DNA from: CAVSEK01 sp963726975
GTDB taxonomy: Bacteria > Actinomycetota > Actinomycetes > Mycobacteriales > SCTD01
Direction: 5' to 3'
DNA: 64,000 nucleotides
Assembly: GCA_963726975.1 (NCBI GenBank)
Contig: CAVSEK010000010.1
Span: forward strand, 176,413 to 240,412
The first letter of the stretch is position 1; each line of letters starts with the position of its first letter. The notes below the pieces were generated by a model. That model was not told the DNA's origin. It did no database searches and worked only from the letters and a program-made list of their open reading frames with translations. A program made the translations under genes and the position numbers. Positions 17,715 through 25,377 of the stretch are shown piece after piece.

Positions 17715-18269
17715 GTGGCAGGCGACACCGTCATCACCGTGGTCGGCAACCTGACCGCCGACCCGGAGCTGCGCTTCACCCCGAGCGGGGCTGCCGTCGC
17801 GAACTTCACCGTCGCGTCGACGCCCCGCGCCTTCGACAAGAACACGAACGAGTGGAAGGACGGGGAGGCGCTGTTCCTGCGCTGCTCCGTCTGGCGCCAG
17901 GCCGCCGAGAACGTCGCCGAGTCCCTGTCCCGGGGCACCGCGGTGATCGTCCAGGGCCGCCTGAAGCAGCGCTCGTACGAGACGAAGGAAGGCGAGAAGC
18001 GCACCGTCTACGAGCTCGACGTCGAGGAGATCGGCCCGTCCCTGAAGTTCGCCACCGCGAAGGTCACCAAGGCCTCGCGCAGCGGCGGCGGGGGCGGCGG
18101 GTCCTACGGCGGCGGTGCGGGCGGCGGCTCCGGGGGCAACTCCGGTGGCGGCGGCTACGGCGGCGGGGGCGGCGCGCAGCGCTCCTCCGGCGGCTCCTCC
18201 GGGTCCGACGACCCCTGGGCGAGCGCGCCCTCGGGCGGCGGCGGCTGGTCCGACGAGCCCCCCTTCTAG
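17715..18269 (+). CDS. ssb: Single-stranded DNA-binding protein
   Basis: Binds single-stranded DNA during replication and repair. The 184-residue protein has an N-terminal OB fold (DTVITVVGNLTADPELRFTPSG, FLRCSVWRQAAENVAESL, VIVQGRLKQRSYE), a Gly-rich flexible linker (residues 118-165) and the acidic C-terminal tip WSDEPPF, the docking peptide for replication proteins. GTG 17715 follows GAGGAGAG. Position between rpsF and rpsR is the standard bacterial arrangement. Confidence 0.97.
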   Translation: MAGDTVITVVGNLTADPELRFTPSGAAVANFTVASTPRAFDKNTNEWKDGEALFLRCSVWRQAAENVAESLSRGTAVIVQGRLKQRSYETKEGEKRTVYELDVEEIGPSLKFATAKVTKASRSGGGGGGSYGGGAGGGSGGNSGGGGYGGGGGAQRSSGGSSGSDDPWASAPSGGGGWSDEPPF

Positions 18270-18296
18270 ATCCACCCCTGACCAGGAGAGACCCCG

Positions 18297-18533
18297 ATGG
18301 CCAAGCCACCGCCCCGCAAGCTCAAGAAGAAGGTCTGCCAGTTCTGCAAGGACAAGGTGACCTACGTCGACTACAAGGACACCGGTCTGCTGCGCAAGTA
18401 CATCTCGGACCGCGGCAAGATCCGCGCCCGCCGGGTGAGCGGCAACTGCAGCCAGCACCAGCGCGACGTCGCCGTGGCGGTGAAGAACAGCCGCGAGATG
18501 GCGCTGCTGCCCTACACCTCCACCGCGCGATAG
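18297..18533 (+). CDS. rpsR: 30S ribosomal protein S18
   Basis: Small-subunit protein of 78 residues with the S18 signature KVTYVDYKDTGLLRKYIS and RRVSGNCSQHQRDVAVAVKNSREMALLPYT. The cysteine pair CQFC near the N-terminus is characteristic of the zinc-binding (C+) S18 form. Preceded by AGGAGAG. Partner of S6 in the ribosome and probably in binding the operon leader. Confidence 0.97.
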   Translation: MAKPPPRKLKKKVCQFCKDKVTYVDYKDTGLLRKYISDRGKIRARRVSGNCSQHQRDVAVAVKNSREMALLPYTSTAR

Positions 18534-18544
18534 GGGCCGGGCAG

Positions 18545-18991
18545 ATGAAGCTCATCCTGAACCAGGACGTGACCGGTCTCGGCGCGCCCGGCGACGTCGT
18601 CGAGGTCGCCGACGGCTACGGCCGCAACTACCTCGTCCCCCGCGGCTTCGCCCAGCGCTGGACCAAGGGCGCCGACAAGCAGATCGCCTCCATCCGGCGG
18701 GCCCGCGAGGTCCGCGAGGTCCGCGACCTCGGCTCGGCGCAGGCGATCAAGGAGCAGCTGTCCGCGCTGCAGGTCCGCCTGCCTGCCCGCTCGGGCGACG
18801 GTGGCCGGCTCTTCGGCTCGGTGACCACGAGCGACATCGTCGCGGCCGTCGTCGCGGCGGGCGGGCCCAAGCTCGACAAGCGCCTGGTGTCGGTCGTCGC
18901 TCCGATCAAGGCCCTGGGCAGCCACACCGTCACCGTGAAGGTGCACCCCGAGGTCGAGGCGACCGTGACGCTGGACGTCGTCGCCGACTAG
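18545..18991 (+). CDS. rplI: 50S ribosomal protein L9
   Basis: Large-subunit protein of 148 residues. The N-terminal domain MKLILNQDVTGLGAPGDVVEVADGYGRNYLVPRG is the L9 signature. A connecting helix and C-terminal domain follow (LFGSVTTSDIVAAV, DKRLV, IKALGSHTVTVKVHPEV). ATG at 18545 gives the exact family start, 11 bp after rpsR. Last gene of the operon, followed by a strong hairpin. Confidence 0.97.
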   Translation: MKLILNQDVTGLGAPGDVVEVADGYGRNYLVPRGFAQRWTKGADKQIASIRRAREVREVRDLGSAQAIKEQLSALQVRLPARSGDGGRLFGSVTTSDIVAAVVAAGGPKLDKRLVSVVAPIKALGSHTVTVKVHPEVEATVTLDVVAD

Positions 18992-19027
18992 TCCTCGTCC
19001 TCCTGCGCCGGCCCGCCGGCGCTGCTC

Positions 19028-19062
19028 CGACGGCCCGGTCCCCTCGTGGGGCCGGGCCGTCG
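19028..19062 (+). terminator. Terminator-like hairpin after rplI
   Basis: CGACGGCCCGGTCCC pairs with GGGGCCGGGCCGTCG across a short loop, a stem of about 15 bp with one G-T pair. No U-run follows, which is normal for GC-rich actinobacteria. It lies 37 bp after the rplI stop and probably ends the rpsF operon. Confidence 0.75.
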
Positions 19063-19137
19063 GGCGTTCCCACCGGGCCGTCCACAGGTGCGGCGCGCTG
19101 CTCGCGGACTGTCGGACCCCGGTGGTCTGCTCGGTCC

Positions 19138-19706
19138 ATGGCCGAGACGCCCCCGCACCCCGACGACGCCCGCCTGGGCCCGCACCTGCACCGCGCCGTC
19201 TTCGGCGCCCTGCCGGCCTCGGTCGCCCGCGCGCTCGACGAGCCGGAGGTGGCGGCCGTGGTGCGCCGCCTGCTGGCGCAGCGCTGGCGGCCCGCACAGC
19301 TCGCCACCCGGGTGGGGGCCGCGCCCGCCGCAGACGACCCCGTGGGGCCCGTCCTGGGGCTGCTCACGGCCCTGCTCGAGCGGGAGTCGCCCGAGCAGGC
19401 CTGGGACCGTGAGCGGGCGCAGCGCGCCCGCGAGCGGGCCGAGCACGGCGATCCCGGCCATGCGGTGGCCTCGCCGGAGGCGCGCGAGCGCTGGGTGGCC
19501 GAGGCCCGACGCTCGCTGGGGCTGTCCCCCCGGGTGCGCGTGGTGCCGCCGGCACGCCCCAGCCCCGGTGCTCCTCCTGCGCGGGGCCGGGGGAGCTGTT
19601 CGTCACCCGTGAGGTCCGGCTCTGCGGCCGCTGCGTCGCCGCGCTCGCCACGGGCTCGGCGAGCGTGGTCGGACGCGCTCCGCAGCCTGCTGTGCGCGCG
19701 GGGTGA
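19138..19706 (+). CDS. Hypothetical protein with C-terminal zinc ribbon (frameshifted)
   Basis: From ATG 19138 the first 140 residues are helical and charged (GALPASVARALDEPEVAAVVRRLLAQ, RERWVAEARRSLGLSP). The frame then loses coding character. Shifting by one base near 19563 recovers RCSSC, a GELFVTREV strand and LCGRC, a clear four-cysteine zinc ribbon, ending at the TGA at 19704-19706. One base missing from the C-run before CGG would explain the break, so a sequencing error or recent mutation is likely. Total length would be about 190 residues. I do not recognise the family; position between rplI and dnaB gives no functional clue. Confidence 0.6.
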
Positions 19707-19742
19707 GCCCCACGGAGGGCGCGACCGTGGGCGGGAGCCTCT

Positions 19743-19884
19743 GTCCACAGGGAAGTGCACAGCTTGTGCACGAGTCGCACGCGGGGAACGCGCTCTGCCG
19801 GGCTGCCGCCTCCCCAGGGGCGTCCACAGCGGTCCACAGCGCCACGCCCCGTCTCCCACACCGGGTGCACACGTCCGTCCACAG
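19743..19884 (+). promoter_or_regulatory. Cluster of DnaA-box-like GTCCACAG sites upstream of dnaB
   Basis: GTCCACAG occurs at 19743-19750, 19822-19829, 19832-19839 and 19877-19884, all on the plus strand, with a related TTGTGCACG at 19764-19772. The middle pair is spaced exactly 10 bp. The core matches the 3' part of the actinobacterial DnaA box TTGTCCACA; the first site reads CTGTCCACA. A fifth copy lies at 19080-19087. The cluster is 120 bp upstream of dnaB. It could bind DnaA to control dnaB or to titrate DnaA. The dnaA and dnaN genes are not in the window, so this is not claimed as oriC. Confidence 0.55.
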
Positions 19885-20004
19885 GGGTCGCTCGGCGACA
19901 CGCCGGAGGGCCTCCCCGCGCCCCCCCGGAGCAGGTAGACACGCCCTCGGCCCCGCCGTCGCGGACGTCGCGAGGGGGCCGGTCCGGTCCGAGGAGGGGG
20001 TCCC

Positions 20005-23000
20005 GTGAGCGAGCGCGTCGTCGAGCTGCCCAGGCAGGCACCGGCGGAGTTCGAGCGCACGCCCCCGCAGGCCGTCGAGGCCGAGCAGTCCGTCCTGGGC
20101 GGCATGCTGCTCAGCAAGGACGCCATCGCCGACGTCGTCGAGGAGCTGCACGCGGGCGACTTCTACCGCCCGGCGCACCAGACGGTCTTCGAGAAGATCC
20201 TCGAGCTCTACGGCCGGGGCGAGCCGGCCGACGCGGTCACGGTCTCGGCCGAGCTCACGCGCAGCGGCGACCTCATGCGCATCGGCGGCGCGCCGTACCT
20301 GCACACGCTGCTGTCGAGCGTCCCGACCGCCGCCAACGCCGGCTACTACGCCAAGATCGTCAAGGAGCGGGCGATCCTGCGCCGGCTCGTCGAGGCCGGC
20401 ACCCGGGTCGTCCAGCTCGGCTACGCCGAGAGCGGCGGCGACGTCGACGACCTCGTCGACCGCGCCCAGCAGGCGATCTACGAGGTCACCGAGCGCCGCA
20501 CCAGCGAGGACTACACGGTCCTGGGCGAGGTGATGCAGTCGGCGATGGACGAGATGGAGGCCATCAGCAGCCGCGCCGGCACGATGACCGGCGTCCCCAC
20601 CGGCTTCACCGACCTCGACACGCTCACCAACGGGCTGCACCCCGGTCAGCTCATCGTGGTGGCGGGCCGGCCGGGGCTGGGCAAGGCGCTCGCCCTGGAC
20701 ACCCCCCTGCCCGCACCGACCGGCTGGACGACGATGGGCCAGGTCCAGCCCGGCGACGAGCTGCTCGGGGCCGACGGCCGACCGGTCCGGGTGCTGGCCG
20801 CGACGCCGGTCCTGCACGACCGGCCCTGCTACGAGGTGGAGTTCTCCGACGGCACGGTGATCACCGCCGACGGGCAGCACCAGTGGCTCACGGACACCCG
20901 GGCGTCGCGCCGCTCGCGGACCCTGCCGCCGCAGGTGCGCACGACCGAGCAGATCGCCGCCACCCTGCACTGCCGCACCGCGGACGGCCGGGTCAACCAC
21001 TCGGTGCGCACCACGGCGCCGCTGCAGCTGCCCGCGGCCGACCTGCCGCTGCCGCCGTACGTCCTGGGCGCCTGGCTCGGCGACGGGCACAGCGCCGGTG
21101 CGCGCATCACCACCGCCGACCCCGAGCTCGTCATGCTCCTCGAGGCCAACGGGATCGACTGCCTGCCGCAGTCCTCCCCCCTGACGTTCGGCCTCAGCCT
21201 GCCGGTGGCCGCGGTCGCCGAGCGGCCCTGCCTGGTCTGCGGCACGCCGTTCCGGCCCAGGACGTCGCAGGTCCGCACCTGCGGGCGCACCTGCGGCGGC
21301 CGGGCCAAGGGTCGGACGGACGGGCCGCCGACCTGCCCGGACTGCGGCGGCCCGTCCACGGGGTTCCAGCGCTGCCAGGCCTGCCGCGACGACCACGGCA
21401 CCGTCAAGGCGCTGCTGCGCAAGGTGGGGGTCCTGGACGACAAGCACGTCCCGACGGCCTACCTGCGGGCCTCCGAGGCCCAGCGCCGCGCGCTGCTGGC
21501 CGGCCTGCTGGACACCGACGGCACCGTGACCGGCACCGGCAACGTGCAGTTCGCGGTGACCTCCCGGCGGCTCGCGGAGGACGTCCGCGAGCTCGTGGTC
21601 AGCCTCGGCTACCGCTGCAGCCTGACGAGCAAGCTGGTCCGCGGCCGCACGGCCGCGTCGTCGGTCTGCTGGACGCTGAACTTCACCACCGCGGACGAGG
21701 TCTTCGCGCTGTCGGGCAAGCAGCTGCTGCACAAGCAGCGGCGTCGCCCGCCGCGTGACTGCCGGCTGCGCTACGTCGTCGCGGTCCGACCGGTGCCGAG
21801 CGTCCCCGTGCGCTGCGTCGAGGTTGACCACCCCGACCACCTCTACCTGGCCGGGCGGTCCATGGTCCCGACCCACAACAGCACCCTGGGCCTGGACGTC
21901 GCCCGCAGTTGCTCGATCAAGCACGGCATGACGAGCGCGATCTTCAGCCTGGAGATGAGCAAGACCGAGATCACGATGCGACTGCTGTCGGCAGAGGCGC
22001 GGATCGGCCTGCACCACATGCGCACCGGCACGATGAGCGACGACGACTGGGGCCGGCTCGCCCGGCGGATGGGCGAGGTGGCGGACGCGCCGCTGTTCAT
22101 CGACGACTCGCCGAACCTGACGATGATGGAGATCCGGGCCAAGGCGCGGCGCCTCAAGCAGCGCCACGACCTCAAGCTGGTCATCATCGACTACCTGCAG
22201 CTGATGAGCGGGAACAAGAAGGCCGAGAGCCGCCAGCAGGAGGTCAGCGAGCTCTCCCGCAACCTCAAGCTGCTCGCCAAGGAGCTCGAGGTGCCGGTCA
22301 TCGCGATGAGCCAGCTCAACCGTGGGCCGGAGCAGCGCACCGACAAGAAGCCGCAGCTCTCCGACCTGCGTGAATCGGGCTGCCTGACCGCCGAGACGCG
22401 TGTCCTGCGCGCCGACACCGGCGCCGAGTCGACGATGGGCGAGCTGCTCGCGTCCGGCGAGCGCGACATCCCGGTCTGGGCGCTCGACGACCGGCTGCGC
22501 TACGTCCGGCGCACGATGACGCACGTCTTCCCCAGCGGGACCAAGCCGGTCTTCCGCCTGCGGTTGTCCTCCGGGCGGGAGGTCCGGGCGACAGCGAACC
22601 ACCCGTTCCTCACGTACGAGGGCTGGGTGCCGCTCGGGACCCTGACCCCGGGCAGCCGCGTCGCCGCGCCGCGCCACGTCCTCGCGCCCGACCAGGTCAC
22701 CGAGTGGGACGACCGCCAGGTGGTGCTGCTGGCGCACATGATCGGGGACGGTTCCGCGGTCGCCCGGCAGCCGATCCGCTACGCGAGCATCGACGAGGCC
22801 AACCTCCAGGCCGTCACCGACGCGGCATCGTTCTTCGGCATCACCGCGGTCCGCGACGAGTACGCCGCGGCACGGTGCACCTCCCTGCGGCTGCCGGACC
22901 CCGAGCGGCTGACGCACGGCCGACGCAACCCGGTGGCCGCGTGGCTCGACACGCTCGGCCTGTTCGACAAGCGCAGCCACGAGAAGTTCGTCCCGGAGGC

Positions 23001-23850
23001 GGTGTTCGCGCTGCCCAAGCGGCAGATCACCCTGTTCCTGCGGCACCTGTGGGCGACCGACGGCAGCGTCTGCGTCAGGCCGGGCACGTCCGGCGGTCCG
23101 TCGGGGCGGGTCTACTACGCCTCCACCAGCCGCCGCCTCGTCGACGACGTGGCGCGCCTGCTGTGGCGCTACGGCATCCAGTCGCGGATCACGACGGTGC
23201 GCAAGGCGGGGGTGCGGGACGGCTACACCCTCGACATCACGAGCAGCGGCGACCAGGAGGCCTTCTGCCGCGTCATCGGCGTGCACGGCGGGCGCGGCGC
23301 CGCTGCCGAGCGCCTGCGCGAGCGGCTGCTCGACGTCAAGGCCAACACCAACGTCGACACGATCCCGCGCGCCGTCTGGGACCGGGTCCGGGACCTGCTC
23401 GCCGAGCGGGACACGACGCAGCGCGAGTTCGCGACGGCGATGGGCACCCAGTACTGCGGCAGCACGCTCCGGAAGCGCAACCCGTCGCGGTCCCGCCTGG
23501 CCCGGGTCGCCCAGGTGCTCCAGGACGACGAGCTCGAGATGCTCGCGACCAACGACGTCACGTGGGACGAGGTCGTGGCGGTCGAGCCGGACGGCGTCGA
23601 GGAGGTCTACGACGCGACGGTGCTCGGCGGCCACAACTTCATCGCCAACGGCATCGCCGTGCACAACTCCATCGAGCAGGACGCCGACATGGTCATCCTG
23701 CTGTACCGCGAGGACGCGTTCGAGAAGGAGAGCCCGCGGGCCGGCGAGGCCGACCTCATCGTCGCCAAGCACCGCAACGGGCCGACCCAGACGATCACCG
23801 TCGCGAGCCAGCTGCACTACTCGCGGTTCGTCGACATGAGCACCGGCTGA
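20005..23850 (+). CDS. dnaB: Replicative DNA helicase DnaB with two inteins
   Basis: Replicative 5'-3' helicase. The precursor is 1281 residues; removing two inteins (398 and 429 residues) leaves a 454-residue helicase of normal length. The N-terminal domain is EAEQSVLGGMLLSKDAIADV. The RecA-like domain has GRPGLGK then ST (Walker A, split by intein 1), IFSLEMSKTEITMRLL, LVIIDYLQLM, VPVIAMSQLNRGPEQR and SDLRESG/SIEQDADMVILLYR (split by intein 2), ending SRFVDMSTG. GTG at 20005 follows GAGGAGGGGG. Both inteins keep splice-junction residues and homing-endonuclease motifs, and the frame is intact throughout, so a functional helicase is expected after protein splicing. Confidence 0.97.
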   Translation: MSERVVELPRQAPAEFERTPPQAVEAEQSVLGGMLLSKDAIADVVEELHAGDFYRPAHQTVFEKILELYGRGEPADAVTVSAELTRSGDLMRIGGAPYLHTLLSSVPTAANAGYYAKIVKERAILRRLVEAGTRVVQLGYAESGGDVDDLVDRAQQAIYEVTERRTSEDYTVLGEVMQSAMDEMEAISSRAGTMTGVPTGFTDLDTLTNGLHPGQLIVVAGRPGLGKALALDTPLPAPTGWTTMGQVQPGDELLGADGRPVRVLAATPVLHDRPCYEVEFSDGTVITADGQHQWLTDTRASRRSRTLPPQVRTTEQIAATLHCRTADGRVNHSVRTTAPLQLPAADLPLPPYVLGAWLGDGHSAGARITTADPELVMLLEANGIDCLPQSSPLTFGLSLPVAAVAERPCLVCGTPFRPRTSQVRTCGRTCGGRAKGRTDGPPTCPDCGGPSTGFQRCQACRDDHGTVKALLRKVGVLDDKHVPTAYLRASEAQRRALLAGLLDTDGTVTGTGNVQFAVTSRRLAEDVRELVVSLGYRCSLTSKLVRGRTAASSVCWTLNFTTADEVFALSGKQLLHKQRRRPPRDCRLRYVVAVRPVPSVPVRCVEVDHPDHLYLAGRSMVPTHNSTLGLDVARSCSIKHGMTSAIFSLEMSKTEITMRLLSAEARIGLHHMRTGTMSDDDWGRLARRMGEVADAPLFIDDSPNLTMMEIRAKARRLKQRHDLKLVIIDYLQLMSGNKKAESRQQEVSELSRNLKLLAKELEVPVIAMSQLNRGPEQRTDKKPQLSDLRESGCLTAETRVLRADTGAESTMGELLASGERDIPVWALDDRLRYVRRTMTHVFPSGTKPVFRLRLSSGREVRATANHPFLTYEGWVPLGTLTPGSRVAAPRHVLAPDQVTEWDDRQVVLLAHMIGDGSAVARQPIRYASIDEANLQAVTDAASFFGITAVRDEYAAARCTSLRLPDPERLTHGRRNPVAAWLDTLGLFDKRSHEKFVPEAVFALPKRQITLFLRHLWATDGSVCVRPGTSGGPSGRVYYASTSRRLVDDVARLLWRYGIQSRITTVRKAGVRDGYTLDITSSGDQEAFCRVIGVHGGRGAAAERLRERLLDVKANTNVDTIPRAVWDRVRDLLAERDTTQREFATAMGTQYCGSTLRKRNPSRSRLARVAQVLQDDELEMLATNDVTWDEVVAVEPDGVEEVYDATVLGGHNFIANGIAVHNSIEQDADMVILLYREDAFEKESPRAGEADLIVAKHRNGPTQTITVASQLHYSRFVDMSTG
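20686..21879 (+). mobile_element. DnaB intein 1 (class 3, in the P-loop) with homing endonuclease
   Basis: Precursor residues 228-625, inserted between GRPGLGK and STLG. It begins with Ala rather than Cys/Ser and ends THN before Ser+1. The class 3 WCT triad is visible: Trp in the block B segment ADGQHQWLT, Cys in the block F segment VPVRCVEVDHPDHLYLA, Thr in the terminal PTHN. The central part carries LAGLIDADG-type motifs (VLGAWLGDGHS and LLAGLLDTDGTV) and an inserted Cys-rich region (CLVCG, CGRTCGG, CPDCGG, CQAC) that probably binds zinc. In class 3 inteins the block F Cys starts the splicing reaction. Confidence 0.92.
22381..23667 (+). mobile_element. DnaB intein 2 (class 1, ESG/SIEQ site) with homing endonuclease
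   Basis: Precursor residues 793-1221, between DLRESG and SIEQDAD, the same site as the Synechocystis DnaB intein. It starts CLTAETRVLRADTG (Cys1), has block B ATANHPFLT, endonuclease motifs LLAHMIGDGS and RHLWATDGSV, block F EEVYDATVLGGHNFIANG and ends AVHN before Ser+1. All residues for class 1 splicing are present. Confidence 0.94.
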
Positions 23851-24097
23851 GGGACAGACTCTCCGGCGCTGACCGTCCACGGCGGTCACCGCCGGGGAGG
23901 GGTGTCTCGTGACGCAGGACGACCCGGACGTGCAGCGGTCTCGCGCGGCGTCCTGGCCGGCGTGGGCCCGCGCCCTGCTGGTCCCGCGTCGCCGTCGACC
24001 TGCTGCTGCTCGACGACGACGGGTCGGGGTGACCGTCCGACCCCCCCGTGCGCGGCGGCGCGGCCTGGACAGCGGCCGGCCCCGCAGTACTGGTCCG
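23851..24097. other. Gene-free interval after dnaB
   Basis: A GTG at 23909 with a nearby GGGGAGGGG could start an ORF, but its product quickly becomes Arg-rich. A different frame ends with VAVDLLLLDDDGSG, which looks protein-like but has no start. This may be a decayed small gene; nothing firm can be annotated. Confidence 0.4.
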
Positions 24098-24244
24098 GTG
24101 ACGATCAGGACCGTGCCGGTGAGCGAGGAGCAGGCGCGCGACGCGCAGCGCGACTCCCTGCAGAGCGCCGGCGTCCGCGTCACGGTCAGCCCGAAGCTCC
24201 TCGAGAAGGCGCTCCGCACGTCGACGAAGCCGCGGCGCGCGTAG
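24098..24244 (+). CDS. Small hypothetical protein (48 aa)
   Basis: GTG at 24098 to TAG at 24244. The product reads VTIRTVPVSEEQARDAQRDS, then LQSAGVRVTVSPKLLEKALR and a basic end. The composition is balanced and codons are actinobacterial in third position. No ribosome-binding site is clear; a leaderless transcript is possible. No family recognised. It could equally be the surviving tail of a longer degraded gene. Confidence 0.4.
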   Translation: MTIRTVPVSEEQARDAQRDSLQSAGVRVTVSPKLLEKALRTSTKPRRA

Positions 24245-24307
24245 CCCGCTCCTCGACGGTCCTCGCCGCGACGGCAGGCCTGTCGCAGGACCGCGTACGA
24301 CCGCCGG

Positions 24308-25036
24308 TCAGGCGTGCTCGGCGATGAACTCCCCGATGACCCGCCACGCGCGCGTGCAGTCGCCGGCGTGCTCGGCGAAGCTCCGGTCGAAGAACGAGTG
24401 CGGCGCCCCGTCGAAGACCTCGGCGCGCACCTCGACCTGCTGGCGCACGGCGTCGGCGAGCGCGAGCGAGTCCTCCACCGGCGTCGCGGCGTCGTCGCCG
24501 GCGATGAGCATGAGCACGGGCGCCCGCATCCGGTCGACGGCGTCCTGCACGAGCGAGGGCCGGCCGTAGAAGCCGATCACGCCGGCGAGCCCGGGGGTGT
24601 CGGCGGACTGCCGCCACGACGAGCTGCCGCCGAAGCAGAACCCGACGGTGAACAGGGTCGTCGCGCCCTGCTCGCGCAGCCGGTCGAGCCCGGCGGCGAC
24701 GTCGAGCGCGATCGTCTCCGGCGTCGTCTGCTGCACGTGCGGCTGCCAGTCGAAGCCCTCGGCCCGGTCGTCGTCCTGCGCGGTGCGCCCGAACCAGTCC
24801 AGGGCCACGGCCTGCGCGCCCGTCTCGGCGAAGCGCACGGCGAGCTGGCGGTAGTACTCGTGCAGGCCCCGCACGTCCGGCAGCACGAGCACGCCGACGC
24901 CCGACGGCGACGCGGGCTCGGCGGTGTGCGCGAGCACCCGGGTGCCGTCGCAGGAGCGCAGCTCCAGCGGCCCGTCCGCTGCGGCGGGGACCGCTCCGGC
25001 GGGCGCGGGCGGGCGGCTGGCGTCGCTGTGGCACAT
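24308..25036 (-). CDS. Dienelactone hydrolase family protein
   Basis: Alpha/beta hydrolase of 242 residues. The nucleophile elbow is VGFCFGGSSSW (Cys in G-x-C-x-G), as in dienelactone hydrolases. Asp in LIAGDDAATP and His in FDGAPHSFFDR complete the triad. LVLPDVRGLHEYYRQLAVRFAETG is the typical first strand region. Family members open lactone rings in aromatic degradation or act as general carboxylesterases; the substrate here is unknown. ATG at 25036 gives MCHSDASRP. Last gene of a minus-strand series, 47 bp after the small acidic ORF. Confidence 0.9.
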   Translation of the reverse strand: MCHSDASRPPAPAGAVPAAADGPLELRSCDGTRVLAHTAEPASPSGVGVLVLPDVRGLHEYYRQLAVRFAETGAQAVALDWFGRTAQDDDRAEGFDWQPHVQQTTPETIALDVAAGLDRLREQGATTLFTVGFCFGGSSSWRQSADTPGLAGVIGFYGRPSLVQDAVDRMRAPVLMLIAGDDAATPVEDSLALADAVRQQVEVRAEVFDGAPHSFFDRSFAEHAGDCTRAWRVIGEFIAEHA

Positions 25037-25083
25037 GCGGGTCTCCGGGGTCGAGGGGGACGGGCGGTCGTACGGCGGAGCGC

Positions 25084-25242
25084 TCAGGGGCGCGGGCGGT
25101 CGCCCTCGGGGTCCGGGTCGGGGTGGCTGCCGCCGGCAGGGCGGTCGGCGGAGCCGTCGCCGCCGTCGGGCTGGTCGACGTCGGGGGCCGCCGGCGTCTG
25201 GCCGGTCTGCTCGTCGGTGCCGGGGCTGTCGGGTGCGGTCAT
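25084..25242 (-). CDS. Small acidic disordered protein (52 aa)
   Basis: ATG at 25242 preceded by GGGGAAGGAG at good spacing, ending TGA at 25084. The product is MTAPDSPGTDEQTGQTPAAP followed by DVDQPDGGDGSADRPAGG and a SHPDPDPEGDRPRP tail: Asp/Pro/Gly-rich, without hydrophobic residues, so intrinsically disordered. The strong ribosome-binding site argues that it is translated. Function unknown. Confidence 0.6.
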   Translation of the reverse strand: MTAPDSPGTDEQTGQTPAAPDVDQPDGGDGSADRPAGGSHPDPDPEGDRPRP

Positions 25243-25377
25243 GCCGCGCTCCTTCCCCGGCGGGACCGCTCTCGCACCAGGCCCACGACCGCCGCATGCG
25301 GCCTGCAGTGCCCGGTGCCGGTGGTCGTGGCAGCCGGCGGGCGCGGGGGGCGAGGGGCCGGCGCGAGCCGCGCGGGA

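Noticed and set aside
19707..20004. Chromosomal origin oriC
   Set aside because: DnaA-box-like sites occur, but dnaA and dnaN are not adjacent and no AT-rich unwinding region is present.
19603..24219. Minus-strand frame of about 1540 codons opposite dnaB
   Set aside because: Antisense shadow of dnaB; the plus frame has helicase and intein motifs throughout.
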